A DNA stretch of 6,932 bases from PVC group bacterium. GTDB taxonomy: Bacteria > GCA-001730085 > JADFSZ01. Where the stretch lies: assembly GCA_022560555.1 (NCBI GenBank), contig JADFSZ010000092.1:1-6932 (forward strand), read 5' to 3'. Shown in pieces: positions 1 through 5,866 of this stretch. Numbering within the stretch: the first letter of the stretch is position 1; each line of letters opens with the position of its first letter. The position numbers and the translations under genes were made by a program. The notes under the pieces were generated by a model. That model did not search any database. It was given only the letters and a program-made list of their open reading frames with translations, and had not been told where the DNA came from.

Positions 1-204
1 CGGAACGGGAATACCAAGATTTGTCATTTCAGCAAGATTGGCCCCTTTGCCGCCAAGAAGCTGCTTCATTTTGGTTTTCCCTTCTCCTTTACCCCTACCA
101 AAGAAGTAAACATATTTCTCTTTCCGGGATTTTTTTAAGCGTGCGGGAGTTTTAATGCTTTTTCTGGTAGATGTTTTTTTTCGAGTTTTTTTCTTTGCAG
201 CCAT
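1..204 (-). CDS. ppdK: Pyruvate, phosphate dikinase, N-terminal fragment (gene continues past left edge)
   Basis: Only the first 68 codons are present; the gene leaves the window at position 1. PPDK interconverts pyruvate, ATP and phosphate with phosphoenolpyruvate, AMP and pyrophosphate in the cytoplasm. From about residue 30 the protein reads [13 protein letters not shown], then [15 protein letters not shown] at residues 46-60 and GIPVP at 64-68. This is the opening of the PPDK nucleotide-binding domain, and [12 protein letters not shown] is a family hallmark. The ATG at 204 is preceded by AAAGGA at a normal ribosome-binding distance, and no alternative start lies between it and the conserved region. 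The protein therefore carries about 30 extra N-terminal residues that are almost all Lys, Arg, Thr and Ser; typical PPDKs begin close to the KYVY segment. The related PEP synthase opens differently, so PPDK is the better call. The gene lies 180 nt downstream of glyS and appears to have its own promoter. Confidence 0.93.
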   Translation of the reverse strand, partial: MAAKKKTRKKTSTRKSIKTPARLKKSRKEKYVYFFGRGKGEGKTKMKQLLGGKGANLAEMTNLGIPVP

Positions 205-300
205 TACTGGTTCCTTTCGTTAATAAGAGTACATTTCGTCTAAATTATTGATAATAAATATGTTGGGAGGATCGTTCACTGAAGACCTCACGAGTTGTTT

Positions 301-329
301 ATGATAGCAATATTATATAGTGTTTTCAA
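301..329 (-). promoter_or_regulatory. Candidate sigma70-type promoter for ppdK
   Basis: Read on the minus strand, TTGAAA (324-329) and TATCAT (301-306) are separated by exactly 17 nt. Each matches the consensus hexamer at five of six positions. It lies between glyS and ppdK and would start transcription near 294, giving a leader of about 90 nt before the ppdK ATG. A TATAAT also lies within the spacer, but no good -35 element sits at the right distance from it. No riboswitch or strong hairpin was recognised in the leader; only a bulged GAGG/CCTC pairing around 270-290 was seen. Confidence 0.5.
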
Positions 330-384
330 GTACTTTTCGCGAGATCATTTATATACGTAAGTCTTTAATTATAAATTAATTAAG

Positions 385-2565
385 TCATGTCCCAACCACG
401 ATTTGGCGAAAATCAATCATTTCCACGAAAGTACGGCTGTTTTTCTCAAGAAGGGCAAGCCGGTTTTTTTTCAATACTTCATTGGGGGACATAACGAGGA
501 CTTCATCAAAAAAATCATCAACAAGAGGCCTCAGCGATACCAGAGCCCCAAGTGCATCATAATAATTTCTATCGCGATAGGCTTTTTCGACAGGTGTTTT
601 CACTTTTTCATACTCATTCCAGAGAATCTTTTCTTGGGAATCTTCTAACAGAGAATCACTAAACGGATGCGTTTCATGCGAGTGTTCCTGGTCTAACCAT
701 CCGGCTTGTTTGAGAATATTAGTGACCCGTGAAAATGTGGTCGTTATGGATTTAAAATCTTCCGGCTTTTCTCGGCTGAACCGGTTAACATCACTGGCAA
801 TTTTCATGATTTTGTGAATATTTAAACTCAAACGCTCCGCTTGACACACGGCCCGCGCTATGTCATAACGGATCCCCTCCTGAGTCAAAACAAATTCAAT
901 CCGGTCAAAGAGAAAATCCCGAATCCTGTTTTGCATGTTCGAATTGGGCACACCAGGAATTTTTGTCAAAGCACCGAACAAAGAAAAATCAAATTCGAAT
1001 TTTTGGGCAATTTTGATCAGTCCTGCCCCTTGACGCCGCAGGGCATAAGGATCTTTCGATCCCGTCACGATGATACCCGCTTCAAAACAATTCGCGATTG
1101 TATCCAGTTTATCCGCAAAAGATAAAACGGCCCCTATTTTTGAATCCGGTAAAGCATCCTCGGAAAAGCGAGGCAAATAATGTTCTCTTATCGCTTCAGC
1201 CGCAGCCGGGGCCTCTTTATCAAACAAAGCATATTCTTTTCCCATTTGCCCTTGAAGATCAGGAAACTCCCCCACCATATGCGTGACAAGATCCGCCTTA
1301 GAAAGCACGGAGGCTCTCAGAAGTGTTCCTAGTTCACCTGAGGATAATTTGAGATTTTCAGCCATCAGCTTACACACATCACTCACATGCTCCTGTTTGT
1401 CAAAATACGATATTTTCGTTTCCTTTAAGAAAACTACGTTTTTAAGCTTTTCGCTTTTATCAGCCAGCGTTGTTTTTGTGTCTTCATGAAAGAAAAATTC
1501 CGCGTCGGACAATCGAGCGGCTAATACTTTTTCGTTCCCCTTCACAATGCCTCCCGAGGCACCCTTGGCAACACCATTAGCCACAAAAACAAATTTTGGC
1601 AAAAGTTTTCCTTTTTTATCATGAAGCGGAAAATATCTCTGATGAGATTTCATCGCGCTCTCAAGAACACACCCGGGAAGCTCGAGAAACCGTTTATGAA
1701 ATGTTCCTGTGAGCACCACCGGATGTTCTACAAGGTTAGCAACCTCGTCTATCAAAGCCTCATCAAATGATACATTCCCCTGACTGTGTTTTTTAAGTCC
1801 TTTCACAATGATGCTTTTTCGTTCTTCAAAATCAACAATGACTCCTGCCGCTTTCATCTTTTTTTTGTATTGATGGATATTGGCTTCAGTGAGCCGGACT
1901 ATTGGCGTACGTCCCTTCAAAAACCGGTGCCCATAAGAAATCCGTCCTGATTTGACTTTTCCTATCGAAAAGTTAATCACCTTTTTGTCCAGCAAGGCTA
2001 CGACGGAACGAATCGGACGCGCAAAACGAATCAAGTTATTCGGATCCCAACGCATACTCTTTGGAAATTTCAGATTCAATATCCAATTTTGGATGATGTC
2101 CGGGAGAACTTTTTGTGCCGATTGCCCCTTGTCAGGAGGACAATCATAAAAGAGATGTTCCCGTCCGTTTCTATTCTTATAAGAGAGCTCTGCCGGGGAA
2201 ACATTAAGAGACTTCGCAAAACCAAGGGCCGCTTTGGTCCAGCTTCCGTTTTCATCGCACGCCTTATCTTTAGCAGGACCAAAAAGACCCGGGGAAACTA
2301 GTTCGGTTTGATGCAATAGAATATCTTTGACAAAAACCACAATCCGCCTCGGCGTGGCGCAAACAATCACGTCATTCGCCTTGAAAGGCTCGCTTCTTAG
2401 GCGTCCTTTTGGCGGAGCAAGATCGGACATAACCGTTCGTTCCTTTAAGAAATACTGGAGGAAGGCTTCATCAATATAGCCGGCGGGTAACTCTTCCGTG
2501 CCTATTTCCAAAAGCAAGTTGCTTGTTTTTTTATTGGTTTTTGACGTTTTTTTCTTTTTTTTCAC
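385..2565 (-). CDS. glyS: Glycyl-tRNA synthetase beta subunit
   Basis: This is the beta subunit of the bacterial alpha2-beta2 glycyl-tRNA synthetase, which with GlyQ attaches glycine to tRNA(Gly). With the GTG start at 2565 it has 726 residues, slightly more than the usual 690 or so. Family motifs appear in order: [13 protein letters not shown] near 17-29, ATPRR at 70-74, PKSMRW at 168-173, GHRFL at 212-216, MKSHQRYF at 305-312, [15 protein letters not shown] at 344-358, SKADLVT to [10 protein letters not shown] at 422-442, and [10 protein letters not shown] at 502-511. The C-terminal part contains [16 protein letters not shown] and NRLALLEK, typical of the tRNA-binding end of the subunit. 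An upstream in-frame ATG at 2643 would add 26 residues and enlarge the overlap with glyQ to 113 nt. GTG is preferred because AAAGG lies 8 nt before it (2574-2578). The GTG start leaves a 14-residue Lys/Thr/Ser-rich tail before the conserved core. A TTG at 2517 would remove that tail but lacks a ribosome-binding site. The gene appears intact. Confidence 0.96.
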   Translation of the reverse strand: MKKKKKTSKTNKKTSNLLLEIGTEELPAGYIDEAFLQYFLKERTVMSDLAPPKGRLRSEPFKANDVIVCATPRRIVVFVKDILLHQTELVSPGLFGPAKDKACDENGSWTKAALGFAKSLNVSPAELSYKNRNGREHLFYDCPPDKGQSAQKVLPDIIQNWILNLKFPKSMRWDPNNLIRFARPIRSVVALLDKKVINFSIGKVKSGRISYGHRFLKGRTPIVRLTEANIHQYKKKMKAAGVIVDFEERKSIIVKGLKKHSQGNVSFDEALIDEVANLVEHPVVLTGTFHKRFLELPGCVLESAMKSHQRYFPLHDKKGKLLPKFVFVANGVAKGASGGIVKGNEKVLAARLSDAEFFFHEDTKTTLADKSEKLKNVVFLKETKISYFDKQEHVSDVCKLMAENLKLSSGELGTLLRASVLSKADLVTHMVGEFPDLQGQMGKEYALFDKEAPAAAEAIREHYLPRFSEDALPDSKIGAVLSFADKLDTIANCFEAGIIVTGSKDPYALRRQGAGLIKIAQKFEFDFSLFGALTKIPGVPNSNMQNRIRDFLFDRIEFVLTQEGIRYDIARAVCQAERLSLNIHKIMKIASDVNRFSREKPEDFKSITTTFSRVTNILKQAGWLDQEHSHETHPFSDSLLEDSQEKILWNEYEKVKTPVEKAYRDRNYYDALGALVSLRPLVDDFFDEVLVMSPNEVLKKNRLALLEKNSRTFVEMIDFRQIVVGT

Positions 2566-3406
2566 TCTCAAAACCTTTGCAATATTTTTCGGCACATTGG
2601 ATGGCCAGTTTCCGAATGCGCGCAATATATCCGACTCGCTCATTCACACTGATCGCCTTTCGGGCATCCAAGATATTAAAAGCGTGAGAACATTTTAAAA
2701 CATAGTCATAGGCCGGCCTCACAAGCCCCTTAAGAAGACACTGTCCGGCTTCTTTTTCAAACTGATCAAATGTTTCAAAATGCATCTTTACATCAGCAAC
2801 TTCAAAGCTATATTGAGAAAATTCTCTTTCGGCCTGATGGAAAATATCCCTATAGCGAAACATTTTGTTATAGGCAAGATCATAAACATTATCGACATCC
2901 TGCAAGAACATGGCGATCCGTTCCAGTCCATACGTCAGCTCCACGGAAATGGGATAAAGCTCAATCCCTCCGACCTGCTGAAAATAGGTAAACTGTGTGA
3001 CCTCCATGCCATCCAGCCAGACCTCCCACCCAAGACCCGTTGCGCCCAATGTCGGCGACTCCCAATCATCCTCGACAAAGCGTACATCATGCTTTTTAAA
3101 ATCAACGCCCATAGCCTTTAAGCTGTTTAAGTATATATCCTGGATATTTTCGGGTGAGGGTTTGATGATCACTTGAAACTGATGATGCTGATAGAGCCGA
3201 TTAGGATTGTCGCCGTAACGGCCATCGGTAGGTCTCCTGCAAGGTTCGACATAAGCCATTTGTGTCGGATGGGGCCCAAGAACACCAAAAAATGTCGCGG
3301 GGTTAAACGTCCCGGCTCCTGTTTCGACATCATAGGGCTGGCGAATGATACAGCCATAGCGGCCCCAATATTCTTGTAGTCTGAGAATAATATCTTGAAA
3401 AAACAT
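2531..3406 (-). CDS. glyQ: Glycyl-tRNA synthetase alpha subunit
   Basis: This is the class II catalytic alpha subunit of heterotetrameric GlyRS, which activates glycine with ATP and, with GlyS, charges tRNA(Gly). It has 291 residues, close to the usual 290-305. Diagnostic blocks are [17 protein letters not shown] at 23-39, [14 protein letters not shown] at 57-70, [13 protein letters not shown] at 77-89, [21 protein letters not shown] at 110-130, [15 protein letters not shown] at 133-147 and [12 protein letters not shown] at 246-257. The C-terminus is Lys/Glu-rich. The ATG at 3406 matches where homologues begin ([12 protein letters not shown] follows directly), and an in-frame stop lies two codons upstream. 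No Shine-Dalgarno sequence precedes it, which is odd because a strong promoter-like element lies immediately upstream. The 3' end overlaps glyS by about 35 nt, indicating co-transcription and probably coupled translation. Confidence 0.97.
   Translation of the reverse strand: MFFQDIILRLQEYWGRYGCIIRQPYDVETGAGTFNPATFFGVLGPHPTQMAYVEPCRRPTDGRYGDNPNRLYQHHQFQVIIKPSPENIQDIYLNSLKAMGVDFKKHDVRFVEDDWESPTLGATGLGWEVWLDGMEVTQFTYFQQVGGIELYPISVELTYGLERIAMFLQDVDNVYDLAYNKMFRYRDIFHQAEREFSQYSFEVADVKMHFETFDQFEKEAGQCLLKGLVRPAYDYVLKCSHAFNILDARKAISVNERVGYIARIRKLAIQCAEKYCKGFESEKKEKNVKNQ
2547..2562 (-). repeat. A8-G-A7 homopolymer tract in the glyQ/glyS overlap
   Basis: On the coding (minus) strand there is a run of eight A (2555-2562), one G (2554) and seven A (2547-2553), inside the stretch read in both the glyQ and glyS frames. 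It encodes the Lys/Glu-rich end of GlyQ and the Lys-rich start of GlyS. Such runs are classic sites for polymerase slippage. Loss of one A would join the glyQ frame to the glyS frame with no intervening stop. Confidence 0.8.
2574..2578 (-). promoter_or_regulatory. Ribosome-binding site that decides the glyS start
   Basis: AAAGG on the minus strand lies 8 nt before the GTG at 2563-2565, inside the 3' end of glyQ. The upstream ATG at 2641-2643 would extend the protein beyond the usual family start and overlap glyQ by 113 nt. The site therefore supports GTG as the start, with glyS translated from within the glyQ message. Confidence 0.55.
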
Positions 3407-3597
3407 GACTTATAAAAACAGGGTTCCACACATGTCAAGTAGCATTGGCAAAATAAGCTTAAATAGACAAGAAAAATATAACATAACTACGCCCCCAAAC
3501 ACAAGACATTTGTCCGGCACTGTAAGTTGATAAATAACTGAAGATGAATGGTTTTGTGAAAAATCAGAAGGGGGAAAACCGCTGTTTTTCATGAGCT
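3407..3597. other. Intergenic region between the cyclase gene and glyQ
   Basis: This 191-nt gap holds the glyQ promoter candidate at its glyQ end. No intrinsic terminator was found after the cyclase stop: a 5-bp AAAAC/GTTTT hairpin (3575-3588) is weak and lacks a U-tract. No T-box-like tRNA-binding leader was recognised; such leaders control glyQS in many Firmicutes. A 60-codon open frame (3410-3592, minus) spans almost the whole gap but lacks supporting features. Confidence 0.5.
3409..3438 (-). promoter_or_regulatory. Candidate strong promoter at the glyQ start codon
   Basis: On the minus strand a perfect TTGACA (3433-3438) is followed after 18 nt by TATAAG (3409-3414), or after 17 nt by the overlapping TTATAA (3410-3415). 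This is close to ideal sigma70 geometry. The -10 element ends only 2 nt before the glyQ ATG, so a normal start point 5-8 nt further on would fall at or just inside the first codons. The transcript would be leaderless, or the element is not the functional glyQ promoter. Confidence 0.5.
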
Positions 3598-5301
3598 CTA
3601 TTTTGACTCTTTATTCTCAACATCCTCAATTGTGCCAACACAGTTTTTGCCCAATTCTTTGGCTTTATACAAACCTTCATCGGCTCTTTTAAGAACAGTC
3701 TCTTCATCATCCCCGACACGAAAACATGCTATTCCGATACTAGTGGTTATATTGAATACCTGACGACCATCTGAAATTTTATGCCTTTCTATATTCTTTC
3801 TCAGCTTTTCTGCAGCAATGAGCCCCCCTTTCAAAGCCGTCCATCTTAAAATAATGGTCATCTCGTCACCACCATATCTTGCTACCATATCCATAGTCCG
3901 CACTGTTCCCTTGATAATACCCGCAACCTCATTCAAAACAACATTCCCAACCCCGTGTCCGAACGTATCGTTAATATGCTTAAAATTGTCTATATCCATC
4001 ATGATAATGCAAAATGTTCTATTGGTTTCGGTCATTGCTTTTGAACACTCATCTCGGAGCGCAATTTTTAAAAACCTCATATTATAGAGTCCGGTAAGCT
4101 CGTCATTCATGGATAAGTCAAAAAAGCGCTTTTTTTCTATGGCCACATGCAGGAGATTGTAGACATTGATGGCCGAATAGCTTCCAAACAAAGCCACTAT
4201 AGGCATAGAACAATCCATCCATATTCCCCTCATGAACAAGGTGAATGAAGCCGCGAAAAAAACAGGGATTGAAATAAAAACGCCTATCATTTCTCTTAGC
4301 GGCTTCTCTCCTTTGGCTGAAATGGACGGCAGGAAGGCAAACAGATATATCAAAATGGTTGTCAACCACAGAGGGCTTTTTTTAATGAAATCTTGATTGA
4401 GAATATTATCAATCGTATTCGCAATGACACCGACCGCAGGGTATTCCGGCTCCAGAGGAATCGGCTTAATATCATGAAGGCCTATGCCGGTTGGACCAAC
4501 CAGGCAAATGCTATCCTTAAAATATTCGTTCTCTTTGGTATACGTTCCGCTGTCCTGAGAAGCTGCGTATAGATTTAATACTTCCAAAAAAGAGTAGTGG
4601 CGATAAGTTGTTTTCCAGCCACCCCTCCAATTTATGAGCATCTCATTATTTTTCAGGAAAGGTATTTTTATCTTTTGCGAACTACTAGCAAGAGCAAGGA
4701 AATCTTTACCAATTCGCTTAACGGCTAAACCCTGGTAATCCATTGCTATCTGTAAAGCCACATGATAATGCAGCTTCCTTGCCCCCATAAAAATCAAAGG
4801 TACTTTTCGCAAAATACCGTCGATATCGGGATAGATATTGATCGAACCCGCGCCTTTTAAATGTTTAAGGAACTTTTTTATGGGAAACAGGATCTCAACG
4901 TCCCCCTTTGCGGATTCGCGTTGACGAACGAAAGGGAGATAAACGTTGCCGGCTTGTTTAATCGATTCGCTAAAGAGGTCGTCTTGCTCTTGGGTAGATT
5001 GTTCGGAAAAAATAATGTCAAAAAATATACTTTTTGCGCCCAGTCCTTTTAATGCCTGGACAGCGGCGGCAAACCACTTACGATCCCACGGCCATTGTCC
5101 TATCTTTTGTATATTTTCATCATCAATCTCAATAATAATGATTCTGTGATCGTAAGGCTGGGGGCCTCTCAGGTGAAAAAAACTGTCTAAGACACCCTTC
5201 TCGAGACGTTGTAAAAGGTTCCCGCTGGAAAAAACCAGCACCAACGAGGACACAGACAGGGCTATTGCATAATTGATAAGTTTATATCGACTTAGTTTCA
5301 A
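3598..5301 (-). CDS. CHASE2 sensor-GGDEF diguanylate cyclase, membrane protein
   Basis: This 567-residue protein is predicted to make cyclic di-GMP from two GTP in response to an extracytoplasmic signal. A membrane anchor lies near residues 8-26. It is followed by a CHASE2 domain (about 30-305), seen in DSFFHLRGPQPYDHRIIII, GQWPWDR at 68-74, FFDIIFSE at 93-100, and HDIKPIPLEPEYPAVGVIAN at 276-295. Three membrane segments follow, near 310-327, 338-357 and 363-384. The GGDEF domain (about 398-560) shows DELTGLYNMRFL at 400-411, MDIDNFKHINDTFGH at 435-449 with the metal-binding Asp, SIGIA at 521-525, and ADEGLYKAKELGKN at 540-553. The signature reads GGDEM (477-481) rather than GGDEF or GGEEF. 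An RxxD inhibitory site (RTMD, 468-471) stands the usual five residues before it, suggesting product feedback. The start is TTG, 2 nt after the FecR-gene stop, with only a weak GGA upstream; no ATG precedes the membrane anchor. It is probably coupled to the FecR gene. Confidence 0.93.
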   Translation of the reverse strand: MKLSRYKLINYAIALSVSSLVLVFSSGNLLQRLEKGVLDSFFHLRGPQPYDHRIIIIEIDDENIQKIGQWPWDRKWFAAAVQALKGLGAKSIFFDIIFSEQSTQEQDDLFSESIKQAGNVYLPFVRQRESAKGDVEILFPIKKFLKHLKGAGSINIYPDIDGILRKVPLIFMGARKLHYHVALQIAMDYQGLAVKRIGKDFLALASSSQKIKIPFLKNNEMLINWRGGWKTTYRHYSFLEVLNLYAASQDSGTYTKENEYFKDSICLVGPTGIGLHDIKPIPLEPEYPAVGVIANTIDNILNQDFIKKSPLWLTTILIYLFAFLPSISAKGEKPLREMIGVFISIPVFFAASFTLFMRGIWMDCSMPIVALFGSYSAINVYNLLHVAIEKKRFFDLSMNDELTGLYNMRFLKIALRDECSKAMTETNRTFCIIMMDIDNFKHINDTFGHGVGNVVLNEVAGIIKGTVRTMDMVARYGGDEMTIILRWTALKGGLIAAEKLRKNIERHKISDGRQVFNITTSIGIACFRVGDDEETVLKRADEGLYKAKELGKNCVGTIEDVENKESK

Positions 5302-5303
5302 TA

Positions 5304-5777
5304 CTATTCCAATGCCTCGACTTCAACAGAAAAGGTTGTTCCTCTCACACCCACAACAGATGTCGGCGTTTTGATCTCAAACTTTGAATTCTCATTATGC
5401 AGTTCTTTTGCCCTGATCAAAACTTTACCGATAGCTAGATCCAGCAACGTTGTCTGGGCACCATCCTTGTCATCCGTCATAAGCTCCAAAATCAAGAGCT
5501 GGGAGTTCTCACTTATCTCAATTTCAGAAGTCTCGCCTGATCCGTTCAGGATGATCAGGGCGAAAGATTTTGATTTGGTTTTTATAATATCACCTTGATT
5601 AAGAATCATATTTTTTTGGACAGGAACCCAATTTTCCTGACCGGAGAGTTTCGCTTCCACCTCCCCCTCAAGCTCAACAACCTTTGCGACACGCGGAATC
5701 TCTTTAGAATATGCCTGTGAAGACATAATCATGACAAATACTGCCATGCAAATATACGTGAAAATCTTCATCTTCAT
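5304..5777 (-). CDS. Short exported FecR-domain protein
   Basis: This is a 157-residue protein with an N-terminal signal peptide: MKMK, then a hydrophobic stretch at about 5-20, with likely cleavage near SSQA/YSKE at 19-26. The mature part is almost entirely one FecR domain: VAKVVELEGEVEAKL at 30-44, VPVQKNMILNQGDIIKTK at 51-68, FALIILNGS at 72-80, LDLAIGKVLIRAK at 112-124, and the signature FEIKTPTSVVGVRGTTFSVEV at 133-153. FecR domains are extracytoplasmic. In FecR itself the domain relays signals to a sigma factor, but here there is no transmembrane segment after the signal peptide and no sigma factor nearby, so a classical anti-sigma role is not supported. The protein ends four residues after the signature, where many FecR-domain proteins continue with further beta strands. 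The ATG at 5777 has a near-perfect AGGAGGTG ribosome-binding site; a second in-frame ATG is two codons later. The gene lies 89 nt downstream of the surface-protein gene and 2 nt upstream of the CHASE2-GGDEF gene. Confidence 0.9.
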   Translation of the reverse strand: MKMKIFTYICMAVFVMIMSSQAYSKEIPRVAKVVELEGEVEAKLSGQENWVPVQKNMILNQGDIIKTKSKSFALIILNGSGETSEIEISENSQLLILELMTDDKDGAQTTLLDLAIGKVLIRAKELHNENSKFEIKTPTSVVGVRGTTFSVEVEALE

Positions 5778-5782
5778 AATCC

Positions 5783-5790
5783 ACCTCCTG
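5783..5790 (-). promoter_or_regulatory. Strong ribosome-binding site of the FecR-domain gene
   Basis: AGGAGGTG on the minus strand lies 5 nt upstream of the ATG at 5775-5777, nearly the full anti-Shine-Dalgarno complement. It contrasts with the weak initiation signals of glyQ and of the TTG-started cyclase gene, and suggests that the FecR protein is made in excess of the cyclase. Confidence 0.75.
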
Positions 5791-5802
5791 TATGTTAACG
5801 TA

Positions 5803-5821
5803 TTTAGTTAGATGAACTAAA
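5803..5821. promoter_or_regulatory. Perfect inverted repeat upstream of the FecR gene (operator or leader hairpin)
   Basis: TTTAGTT and AACTAAA form a perfect 7-bp dyad around a 5-nt centre. It starts about 4 nt downstream of a TATAAT-like -10 element, so it would cover the start point and early transcript. It could be a repressor site or a small AU-rich hairpin at the 5' end of the mRNA. It is not followed by a U-tract, so it is not a terminator for the upstream gene. Confidence 0.4.
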
Positions 5822-5825
5822 GTCA

Positions 5826-5831
5826 ATTATA
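5826..5831 (-). promoter_or_regulatory. Candidate -10 element for the FecR-cyclase pair
   Basis: A consensus TATAAT on the minus strand lies about 50 nt upstream of the FecR ATG, between the surface-protein stop and the FecR start. No convincing -35 hexamer is found 15-19 nt upstream, so this is either an activator-dependent promoter or a chance AT-rich match. Confidence 0.3.
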
Positions 5832-5866
5832 TTTGATCTATTGCATGCAGCATTTTACACTTCATC

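Noticed and set aside
365-383. Inverted repeat TTAATTA/TAATTAA just after the glyS stop, considered as a terminator
   Set aside because: The 7-bp stem is entirely A/T and no U-tract follows, so it cannot be called an intrinsic terminator.
2563-2643. glyS starting at the ATG at 2643
   Set aside because: The added 26 residues lie wholly within glyQ coding sequence and resemble nothing in the family; the GTG at 2565 has a well-spaced AAAGG and starts nearer the conserved core.
403-2698. Several plus-strand open frames of 60-115 codons across the glyS, glyQ and cyclase regions
   Set aside because: They lie antisense to genes with strong family matches, lack recognisable domains and sensible start signals, and are best explained as shadows of the minus-strand genes.
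3575-3588. AAAAC/GTTTT hairpin after the cyclase stop, considered as a terminator
   Set aside because: The stem is only 5 bp with one G-C pair, and a run of C rather than U follows, so termination here is not supported.
3410-3592. 60-codon minus-strand open frame between the cyclase gene and glyQ, with a hydrophobic C-terminal half
   Set aside because: It starts 5 nt after the cyclase stop but has no clear ribosome-binding site, matches no family I recognise, and its 3' end covers the glyQ promoter candidate. It is probably chance coding in an AT-rich gap, though a small membrane peptide cannot be excluded.
3407-3597. T-box leader upstream of glyQ
   Set aside because: No T-box sequence, specifier-loop arrangement or antiterminator/terminator pair is visible, and the promoter candidate leaves no room for a leader.
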